A stretch of DNA of 64,000 nucleotides from Raphanus sativus. Its lineage: Eukaryota; Streptophyta; Magnoliopsida; Brassicales; Brassicaceae. A program made the translations under genes and the position numbers. The stretch lies in assembly GCF_000801105.2 (NCBI RefSeq), contig NC_079515.1, forward strand, positions 34,247,407 through 34,311,406, given 5' to 3'. Under the pieces are notes generated by a model, which ran no database searches, was not told where the DNA came from, and worked only from the letters and a program-made list of their open reading frames with translations. The stretch's first letter is position 1. Each line of letters starts with the position of its first letter. Shown piece after piece: positions 54,891 through 64,000 of this stretch.

Positions 54891-56235
54891 TTATTTTCTT
54901 TAACGCACTTAGCAAGTTGATCAATATAGGTAAGTTTTTTGGGAGATACATATTGGAACCAGCATTCGTACAAAGTCGAGACGGCGACAATGTTTTGGAC
55001 ATAGATAGCAATTGCTGCATCACCGCAATCATGGCGTTCATGCTTCTTATCCAGTGTGGCTAATGACTCATAGAGATTCTTAGCATCTTCTTCGAAAATG
55101 ATTGACTTAGGGCATGTTTATTTCTCCATTTGAATGATCCATTTGAATGGAAATGAGATTGTTGTTCGTTTAAACATTAAAAGTACATCTCATTCGGATG
55201 GTTCATTTGAATGACTTTTAAAATTTTAGGTTTAATCTTAGAGTCAATTTGGCTGAACCAAATTGGACCATTTGAATGGACCATCTCCATTCAAAATAGC
55301 ATAATGTCTATTATACAATTTATATAGTTTACAAAATTACAAATTTAACCAAATATTAATTTGTTACTCAAGAAAAATGACAAAACCATAAAATGCATTT
55401 TTTCACCAAAACCACTAACAAATCTATAACATCCATCCCGAACGCCAGTGCTTTAGCCGGTAGTGGAGGTGATACAGCTTAAATGCTCGAAGAGTCTATA
55501 ATAGTTGGCCTATTTTGGTTTAATAGTTTGCAAATCACAAAAAAAGAAAATATATAAAATTGTCATTTATTTTTTCACATTCTTTTCCCTTTTAATATTT
55601 CGGTTTTAAACTGGTCTGTTTCAGTTTCAGTTTGACCAAAAAAAAAACTGGTCTGTTTCAGTTTAACTGGTTTAAATGCATTAAGAAGAGTTGACAAAAA
55701 AATGCATTAAGAAGATCTATTGGATTAATAATCTAAGATAATTTTAACTAAAACTATAAAGAATTGAACTTTGAATAGACTTTGTAAGGTTATTGTTCCA
55801 AACTTTAAGGTGACTTGAATAAATTTCAGGATATTTAATGTATTTTATTTAAAATGATAAATTTTATTCTTGAATACTTTTTTATGATCATTGATATTTT
55901 ATAAACATACAGAAAATATATACAAAAAAATATTATTTCCTAGATTATTTTGAAGAAAAACTGAGTTGAAATAGTTTATTGAAAACTATAGCAGTATTAT
56001 GCTCCTAGATTTTCAAATAAATTAAATTTTGATCTGTATTTTTAGAAGGCAGCATTATTTTGGAATAACAAAAAATTATTAAATTTTTTTATTCGATACG
56101 TTTTGTTTGTTTATGAGTTTTGTACAAATTTATGTTTACATTTTTGTGCATTATTTGTTTTCTTAGTGATATTTTTTTAGTTTTGAGAAGAATTTAGATC
56201 TGCTAATATAATATATATATACATTTATATATATA
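54891..56235. other. AT-rich spacer up to the assembly gap
   Basis: Contains a short repeat-like patch at 55110-55300 with CATTTGAATG/ATTCAAATGG words facing in both directions, possibly a decayed MITE. It ends in an (AT)n tract at the gap. Confidence 0.4.
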
Positions 56236-56335
56236 NNNNNNNNNNNNNNNNNNNNNNNNNNNNNNNNNNNNNNNNNNNNNNNNNNNNNNNNNNNNNNNNN
56301 NNNNNNNNNNNNNNNNNNNNNNNNNNNNNNNNNNN
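56236..56335. other. Assembly gap of 100 N
   Basis: Exactly 100 undetermined bases, a conventional placeholder for unknown gap size. (AT)n precedes it. The sequence right after it is the start of the second copy of 28402 onward. Confidence 1.
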
Positions 56336-56586
56336 TATAATCGCAACATCGATATCAACACTCAACGACATTAATACGGGCTTGCTTGTTTTGAAGATCA
56401 TCCTCGTCAGTTCATGTTCAACCCAACCTAGACCAAATTTGATTTCAGACGGCAAACATGGTTTGAATTCGAAAGTTTTTACTAAAGAATGTCTCAAAAG
56501 TTCTTTGTTTTATCATATCAACCAAACTGTCACATAGCATTAATCAAGTACTATTGTAAAGCCATCACGTATCTGCTTCCCATTCT

Positions 56587-57942
56587 TCACCGCGTATAGA
56601 AAAAAAAACAACCCTTGACAAAGCCTATGAAACACGATCTCCGGTGAAAGATATCCATCAACTCAGCCACAAGCTTCTTATCATCACCATCATCATGCTT
56701 CATCACATACCTTTTCAAAAACGCACGGTCCGTACACACCAAAACAGAGCCAAGCGAAGGGAGTTCACCTTCACCTCCGAGCAAACCTCTTGACATGAGA
56801 GCTTTGATCACGTTACACCTCGGGATAGTCCTCTTCTCCAAGTTGTATCCAAGCACCGTAGGATTCGAAACCAAAGCCTTCACAGGCCAGTTCATACCCT
56901 TCACCAGAAACTCAGCCTTCTTCTTCACCAGCTCAGCGGAATAGTTAAGACACTGAGGATGGCACTTGACCAGCGTCGCAAACTCATCTCTGGTGAACCC
57001 TAACCCTAGATACGCTTCGATGGAGTTCAACACGTTCTTCTCCGAGAGAGGAAGAAAGCTCGGATTCTTCTTGAACATCTCCCACACCTCCCCCACGGAA
57101 AAGCCTAGCTTTTCGTAGAAACAGAGTTTCTCTTGTATCGTCTTGTCGCTCAGCTGGTAAAGCATGCGCAGAGCTTCGACGAACCTAAATGTCGCGGGTT
57201 CGAACCCCATCTCGACGACTTTCTTGAGAGTTTCTTCGAACTTTTCTTTCCCGCAGCAGACGTGGTGATTAGAGATAAGCAAAGGGAGAAGCAACCTCTG
57301 AGGGACACCCATATCTCTCAAAACCAACACGTTCCTCAGTTTGTTCTCCTGCGCACTGCCCTCCGATAACTTCCCGAACTCGGAGCTCTCGCTGTCGGCT
57401 GATATGATCTCTCTGACGAAATCGTAGTACCTGCTGAAAGCTTTGTCCTTTTTGATCCCCAGGATCTTGGGGGCTTTGGAGAGAATCTCGGTGAGCTCGG
57501 AGGTCGAAGCTCCTCGAGAAGTTAGAAACCGAAGCTTGGGAGCGAGTGATGACTCGGCATCTTGTAAGAGGAGTCTTGGATATGTCCTGATGATGGTGGA
57601 GATGTGAGAATCTGTAAAACCGTGACTCCTGAGAAGACTAAGAACGGAGTCTGGATTGTTACCCTTGTTGGCCTCCTCTGTGGTGGTGACTCTCCTGAAG
57701 ATTGATTCGGCGAGTTTGGTGGTGAAGCCCAGAGATTCGACGAGGTAAGAGACGGTAAAGCTGTTACCTTTTCGACGGCTCACATCAGCAACACTAGCGG
57801 ATGAGAAGGAACTGAGAAAAGCTTTCAGTGAAGCTCTCAGGTTATGCCATTTGTGCAGCTCCGGTGAGTTTCTTCTTCCGCGGATTATCAGAGAAAACAT
57901 GAGAATGAAATGCGAGGAGCAGAAGAGAAGGAATCGGACCAA
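56587..57942 (-). CDS. mTERF family protein, copy 2
   Basis: Nearly identical to the mTERF gene at 28690-30006, organelle-targeted helical-repeat protein. One extra A in a GAAAGA run at about 56648 shifts the frame near the end. The last residues differ from copy 1 (MDIFHRRSC... instead of MDIFTGDRVS) and the protein is 451 residues long. The change lies within 320 bases of the gap, where other small indels occur, so it may be a sequencing error. Confidence 0.88.
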   Translation of the reverse strand: MVRFLLFCSSHFILMFSLIIRGRRNSPELHKWHNLRASLKAFLSSFSSASVADVSRRKGNSFTVSYLVESLGFTTKLAESIFRRVTTTEEANKGNNPDSVLSLLRSHGFTDSHISTIIRTYPRLLLQDAESSLAPKLRFLTSRGASTSELTEILSKAPKILGIKKDKAFSRYYDFVREIISADSESSEFGKLSEGSAQENKLRNVLVLRDMGVPQRLLLPLLISNHHVCCGKEKFEETLKKVVEMGFEPATFRFVEALRMLYQLSDKTIQEKLCFYEKLGFSVGEVWEMFKKNPSFLPLSEKNVLNSIEAYLGLGFTRDEFATLVKCHPQCLNYSAELVKKKAEFLVKGMNWPVKALVSNPTVLGYNLEKRTIPRCNVIKALMSRGLLGGEGELPSLGSVLVCTDRAFLKRYVMKHDDGDDKKLVAELMDIFHRRSCFIGFVKGCFFFYTR

Positions 57943-58530
57943 TAAATCTCAAAAACTTCTGTTCAAATTCACTCTTTCGATAAGTGACCCTAATTTTGTT
58001 TATGGTTCTGACGTTGCCCGAATTAGTGTGTTGGGCCTTAATTGGGCCTTGGTATTGCTAGGAACTAGTTTGGTGAATTTGGATTGCTAAAATTAGCAGG
58101 CATGTTCAATCGAATTTTGGTTTGAATTCGGTTCAGTTTTCTCGAGTTCATTGTAACACATTGCAAACCCAGCTGATGGCTTCTTAAATTTTGGATTTTG
58201 GACACTCTAAGAATAAAGACGTTAAACCCAAGAAACAGAACTGTGAAGGGAGTATTTGTTGGGATTGTAAAAGCCCATGTCCAACTCTATATTGACCATT
58301 AGTACGATATTGTCCACTTTAGGCCTTAATGATAAACTCGCATAAATTTATTTTTTTGTTTCCATCCCAAAAGACCTCGTACTAATTAGAATTGAACTTT
58401 TCTTTATACATTAGACTTTTCTTTGTCTAATATCTAAAGTGGGACTTAGATTGCATCTCACAGTATTTGCATAGACAGCAAGCTTGCTGTTTTTATCATA
58501 CATGGGACAGGAGACAGGAGACGAGAGGAC
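57943..58530. other. Intergenic region, copy 2 of mTERF-Nudix spacer
   Basis: Equals 30007-30594; no independent features. Confidence 0.5.
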
Positions 58531-60448
58531 TTAAGTGAAACAGAAACACTTGTGGAAAAGAGTTGTGAAGAGAGAGGTGGAGGCTTGGTCACACTTTCGG
58601 TTGAGGAGGTCGGCGTGGTCAATGCTGCAGTAAAGATGGCTTTCCTTACCAGCTGAATTCTTAGTCAGGACAGTGGAGAAACCTGCGTACTTCTCCTTCT
58701 CCTTCGACCTCTTTAGGCAGATGTTAGCCATGAATCTGAACATCTCGTTCTTCTGGTTAAAAGGTTGGTTGACATATTCCTCTATTGGCATCCACTGAGA
58801 AACACAAAAACAAGAGAAATCTAGCTGATACAATTTCTGCAGATTCAGGTTTATCACGTCATGTAAGAGAATCACTACCTTTGCATCCAATATCTCAGAG
58901 TCTTGTTTCTTGATTTCAAAATTGCTTGCCTCCAACTCACAGAGGGAAAATATACTTGATTTTCTTTCAAAGAATGATTGGTGTCTTTCCCTAGCGTGAT
59001 ACCAACAAAAAGATGATAATAAGATTAAACAGGTCCTAGAGGTACCTAATAAAGAAGGGTTGAATAGATCTTTCTGTTTTACCTGAAAGCCAAGACTTCC
59101 ACAAATTTTGTCTTAATCTGAAGAAAAAGAGCAGAACAAAACATGGATACTAGATTGCAATATCAATATGAAAATCCAAAACTCTAAAGCTAGGTACATA
59201 CACCAGTTTCTTCTTCCACTTCCCTAACTGCTCCTGTCCAAATATCCTCACCCTGTGGGATTTAGATATTTCAGTTAGCTTAGGTCTCATAATAGAGGGA
59301 GATGCATAAGCATAAATATATCAAGGGCTTTGTGGACTATATCTCTATACAAAGTTGAAGAAATAGGAGTGTATGGAAACATGCAAAGTTATCTTGGAGT
59401 TGGAAGAGTTTGTAATTAACACACTGGTTCTTTTTTTTTTTTTGAAACAACACATTGGTTCTATATACAAAATTTAGTTCATTGAGATTCTTACAAAGAT
59501 AACATTACACACACAAAAAAAACTGAGCCAAGATCCCATAAACTCACCTCTTGAATAAGACCGGTAGGAAGCTTCCACACTCCTGTCCCTTTGAAAGGAC
59601 CACCAATCTCCTGAACCACAAGGACCTGCAAATGGAAAATTGTTGATCCAGGTTCAGTCAAATGTAAGTTTCAGCTCTTGTTGTACACCAAAGAAAGAAT
59701 CGGCAATAATTAAAAGAAACATGATACAGCAAACCTAATATTATTCCAATGCTCCTGTCATCCATCCAACTGTATCCTATATTCTTATATGATCTAACAC
59801 CAAAAATTCTAAGCAATTCGGCCCTTTTCAATACGTTAAGATTTAAACGTGATGGACAGGAGACATATAAAACCAAATAATATTAGTTACCTCTCTGCTC
59901 TTGTTTAGCACAAAAGCACCGATCCCAATACGATGAGAAGCATTGGCAGGAATAGTGCTAGGTGACTCTGAGATCCAAGATGTAAGAACCACGTACTCAT
60001 TCTCCGCATGGTGGTATGTAAACCCTCTCTAACAAATCACCAAAGCAGAACAAGAATCAATCCAAAAACAGAATTCACATTCACGAAACATAACATAAAG
60101 TCTTCTTACCTTTATTGCACTGTCAACAAGACTAGAAAGCTGACTAGATAGCTTTATCCAAATTCCTCTCTTCCCCTGCAAATCCATGTCCCAAAGTCAA
60201 CAAGACTAAAAAAAAAGCTCACGAGGCAGCTTTTGAGATTCACTGGTGGACTACACTAAAAGAAATATTGGAAGGCTTTAGAGTCTTTAAGTGTCTTATA
60301 ATACCTGAACCTTCCACGACTTAAGTGAAACATCGAGCTTTGCCTCAAAATCCTGAGCAGTCATGGGTTCCATTTCCATCAAGTTCACCACTATACCTCC
60401 GTAGTTGTCTTCTTTTCCATTAAAGATCTGATGAGCTCCACTGTCCAT
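58531..60448 (-). CDS. Nudix hydrolase of NUDT5/6/7 group, copy 2
   Basis: Second copy of the eight-exon Nudix gene at 30595-32513, offset 27,935-27,936 bases. All exon boundaries and the split Nudix box (GLIQEGEDIWTGAVREVEEE, then TG) are retained. The visible differences lie in an intronic T-run. If real, the copy should be functional (295 residues). Evidence of function and alternatives are as for copy 1. Confidence 0.9.
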
Positions 60449-61315
60449 TACTGCAGTATCCAAGTAAAAGGCTCTCCCTGGGACATTTCGACCAAGAAAG
60501 TCAACGATCGAGAACGACTTGAGATTCCAAATTCACATGATGCGAGTAAGAAGAGATGTGTAAGCAAGACATATACCTTCAGTTATCTGTGGGAACGGAT
60601 GGAGGCAGCCAGAGTCAGAGGACGACTCAAAGAGTGACTTTGAAGAGTTTCCAAGTAAATGATAAAATCAGAGTTGCAAAAGTCTAAAGTTATCAAGCCC
60701 TTTTTTCAAAAAAAAGAAAAAAAACTTTAAAGTTTCAGAGTTATTTAATTATAGATGGTAGTCAGTGCTTATTCTTGTTGCAACTGTGAAAATGATTTCA
60801 TAAGTGAAAATAAGAACACAATCCAAATCAATGTTAGCTTCCTCAGCATCAACAACCAAACAAGAACGGACTATCGTATTTATTATGTAATTATATTTAG
60901 ATAAATTTTAATATTATTATAAAAATACTAAAACACACAAAATATTATATATTAACATGTAATTTCAGAAAATATAAATCATTTTAAATTAATGCAATAC
61001 AGAATAATTTACAATGATATATAATAGAACTATAGATAAAATCTTGGTAGTTTGTATCAGAATGTACTTCACAACCTCACTCACTGAACATATTTAACGT
61101 TTTAAAAGTTCAATTTTTATCCACAAAATTAAGATAAACATTTAAATATTTTAATATAATAAAATTAAAAAAAATTGACACATTTAATAATTTATTTCTC
61201 ATCTAAATTTTTAAAAATCGTATAGTACATGTTAAAAGTTCTCCTCACGGACCATAAATTTACTACACATAAAACACACTTTAAATGAAATGATATATGT
61301 TGCGAGACACCGTCG
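60449..61315. other. Intergenic AT-rich region, copy 2
   Basis: Equals 32514-33380; no independent features. Confidence 0.5.
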
Positions 61316-61924
61316 TCCTCCGCGAATTGGGTCGAAGCGTTTGATCTAGAGAGAAAAATCTGGCTTAGGTGGACGTGGCCGATGGCGTTGGTACCTAACG
61401 TGAGGTGTGAGTTCGTGACGTATGCTGTGGTGAAACATGAGATTTACACTTTGAGTGAACGTGCATGGTGTCATGCTTACGATCCTAAAGGACGTAGACT
61501 AGAAACATGGGCCGGTGGGCATGAGTTGAGGAATTTGTGGCAAGCATCGTCTTGTGTGGTTGATGGTATGCTGTTCAACGTTGATCCTGGCCGTTCTCTC
61601 GGACATTTGATAATCGTGTTTGATCTGAAGAAGCAAGTTTGGAGACCTGTTAAAATTAAAGATGTGAATGGTTTGCCTCCTTGTCTCTATCAGTATGGTT
61701 ACGAGTCTAAAATGGGTAATATTGGTGGGAACCTTGTGATTTTGGTCGGTAACCAGACCCAGTGGTGGGATTATGAGGGTGAGAAAAGTATATGGTGCGT
61801 GGAGATCGGTTTGAGAAGAAATCAAGGAGGTGAGATTTGGGGGAAGGTCGAATCAGTCGAAGTTGTGTTTAAAACCACTGAGTCAACGCCCAGCATTGAG
61901 CTTTGTCGAACTGTTATCGTTTGA
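61316..61924 (+). pseudogene. F-box/kelch gene fragment, copy 2
   Basis: Identical in translation to the fragment at 33381-33989: 180 kelch-type residues from the ATG at 61382, with the frame open upstream but lacking a start and an F-box. Confidence 0.75.
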
Positions 61925-62367
61925 TGAGTACATGGGACCAATGGTTACTTAAAAGGTGCGTGTTATGTGTTCTTATGTTTAGAGAGACACCTTGAAGACT
62001 TAGTTAGACTTTTTTTCATGAACTTGCAGGGGAAGGATCATAAGAAGCAGAGTACCTAAGAGGCTGTTATCTGACGCCTCAAGAGTAACTTGTCCTTCGT
62101 GAAGCAGCTTTCATTTCATTTTTTTTAGTCGATTTCAACTGTAATTAAAGAGGGTATTACAGTTTAAGTAAATCTAGATTCAATTTAAATGGTGTTTTCA
62201 AAAGCTTCTTAAAAGTAATCTAAATTCAATTTATTTGGAAGTTTATGACAGATTCTGATACAATAGAGAAAACAAACAAGCCTTTGTAGTCTTTCTTCAA
62301 TTCTCAAAACAAGATACAAAATGTACCAAGAAACATAGTTGGAGATGTGAGCTCAGGGACATGGTTT
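61925..62367. other. Intergenic region, copy 2
   Basis: Equals 33990-34432; no independent features. Confidence 0.5.
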
Positions 62368-64000
62368 CTAAGTATGAGAAATGTTCTTGCCAAAGAGTCC
62401 AGCTATGCCTTTCTCAGGGTCGTTTTGCTTCACAATGGACTCACCAACCAATACCTGCAAAAATTAGAATAAACTCACAAATCAGAGTATTTTCAATCAT
62501 CTAATTTAAAAACTTGAAGAAGTTACACCAAGCAGCCTTTTGATAGATAGTTGTGAAAAGCTTACCGCTTTAACTCCAGCGGCTTGTACATAGGCAATAT
62601 CATCAGGTGTAAACAAACCAGATTCACCAACCACCTTAAAAAAAACCCAAATAACACGACCATCATGATCAGAGAAACTCAGGAAGTTGTGAAAAGACCC
62701 TAATGGAAACAAGAACTACTTACAATCATGTCTTTCTCGCGGATTTGTCTACCATGCTCCCCTTCAAGAAGCTTCTTTGTATTACTAATGTCCACCTTAA
62801 ATGTTTCTGAAACACACAAAAAAAACTTTAATTTGTAAACTTTCCACAACAAGAAACACCAAGAGATATCACAACTAGAGATATGTAACAAAAAATACTT
62901 CATTACCAAGACTTCGGTTATTGATGCCAACAAGCTCGATCCCTTCTATCCCAAGAACACGACCCATCTCTCTCTCATCGTGCACCTAATTGATAGCCAA
63001 GCGTATTTTAAGAGCCAAACTAAAAGTATTCTCAACAATAATCAAAAGCAAGATAAAAAAAAGACCTCAACAAGGGTAGCCAAACCAAGCTTCTTGCAGA
63101 GCTTAAGCAAGTAGGTTATTTCCAGGTCAGTCAATATAGCAGCAATGAGCAAAACTGCGTCAGCACCTTTAGTCCGAGCATAGTAGATCTGCCATGGATC
63201 TACAATAAACTCTTTGCATAATAGGGGACACTGCAAGTAATATTCAAAAAGAAGCAAGGCTTACGAAAAAAAACAAAAAAATTGTCTTCATCATTATTAA
63301 AAACAACAAAAGAAGAGAAACGAGACTTTGGTAAGAGAATAATAATACCTTCACACCAGCGCTTCTTATTGCTTCCAAGTTTTCAAAACCTCCCTGTCGA
63401 ACCAAACCAAGACAAATGTTTAGAAAAAAATACATTGCAAATGTGTGTAAGATGTCTGCAGGTGAGTGAATACACAACAAGTGAAACCTTGAAATATTTT
63501 TGGTCAGTCAAAACACTGAGACATGCAGCACCGCCTCTTTCATAAGCTTGAGCAATCTCGACCTGTCAGCAACACAAGAAGAGGAATCATGAAAGACCAT
63601 TCAGGTAAGAACAACAGTGAATCATATTGGGGAACCATTCAAAAGAAAAAAAATGTTAATTCAAACTGCAAAATGAGAAACACAACAATTCTACTTAAAC
63701 CTTTACTAGCTTAGTCAGAGTCCTGATAACTATATTCTAGAAGACGATCTTTAACATTTTACAGAAATGGAATAGAAAATAAGAATCAACAATACCGGGT
63801 CAAAATTCTCTTTCAGGATTCCTCTACTAGGAGAAGCCTTCTTAACCTCAGCGATCAAAGCAGGGAAGCCAGTCCTTTGATGAGCCATCCTAAGCGCACC
63901 CACAAAATCCCTAGTGGGAGGAGCATTCTCTACAGCTTTCTTTAACGCCTCAAGTGGGTTCACTTCCTTCATCTGAAAAAAAAAGACAATCACCATTAAC
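62368..64000 (-). CDS. IGPS: Indole-3-glycerol phosphate synthase, copy 2, partial
   Basis: Second copy of IGPS, covering exons 3 to 10 (exon 3 ends at 63972). The first two exons, including the transit peptide, would lie beyond the window. Coding sequence is the same as copy 1 as far as visible, with one substitution seen in an intron (about 62680). Catalytic barrel segments [15 protein letters not shown] and [12 protein letters not shown] are intact. Confidence 0.92.

Larger units (their letters stand above)
56336..64000. repeat. Large near-identical duplicated segment, copy 2
   Basis: Repeats 28402-36065. Differences seen by eye include single bases at 57133, 57283, 57355, 57700 and 62680, and several 1-4 bp indels concentrated in the first 320 bases after the gap. 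The end is cut by the window. Confidence 0.95.

Overview
The window is nuclear plant DNA, most likely Brassicaceae and Brassica-like. It has many short-intron genes with GT-AG junctions, AT-rich spacers, Brassicaceae-type MITEs, a gypsy-type LTR element and an assembly gap of 100 Ns. No search was run. Arabidopsis locus names are recalled from knowledge of the families and gene order.

Region 1 (about 0.3-23 kb) matches Arabidopsis At3g48850 to At3g48750 in order: mitochondrial phosphate carrier (PHT3;2-like), GT29 sialyltransferase-like protein, SAM-domain protein, two tandem LCB2 subunits of serine palmitoyltransferase, a DHHC protein S-acyltransferase and CDKA;1. Between LCB2 and the DHHC gene lies an unrecognised secreted protein built from two copies of a four-cysteine module. 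Exon by exon, the reading frames give 366, 447, 236, 484, 489 and 294 residues for intact genes. The DHHC gene carries a 1-nt frameshift.

Region 2 (about 23-28.4 kb) is AT-rich and holds a HIRD11-type dehydrin. It also holds a near-palindromic foldback element with an exact 9-bp target duplication and telomere-like CCCTAAA-type arrays.

Region 3 (28.4-40.5 kb) matches the Arabidopsis At2g04350-At2g04450 neighbourhood: mTERF protein, Nudix hydrolase (NUDT5/6/7 group), a kelch fragment, indole-3-glycerol phosphate synthase (tryptophan synthesis, plastid) and LACS8 (long-chain acyl-CoA synthetase, ER).

Region 4 (40.9-56.2 kb) is a transposon graveyard upstream of LACS8. A GC-rich retroposon sits about 500 bp upstream of the LACS8 start codon. 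Nested inside it is a 6.5-kb LTR element with gag and protease but no reverse transcriptase or integrase. Further on are ACTTG-rich repeats, a cryptic two-exon defensin-like gene, a second copy of the retroposon in opposite orientation, and a duplicated LACS8 promoter plus exon 1 broken by a hAT-type MITE.

Region 5 (56,336-64,000) starts at the N gap and repeats 28,402-36,065 almost base for base: mTERF, Nudix, kelch fragment and part of IGPS. It is either a very recent segmental duplication or a scaffolding or haplotype artefact.
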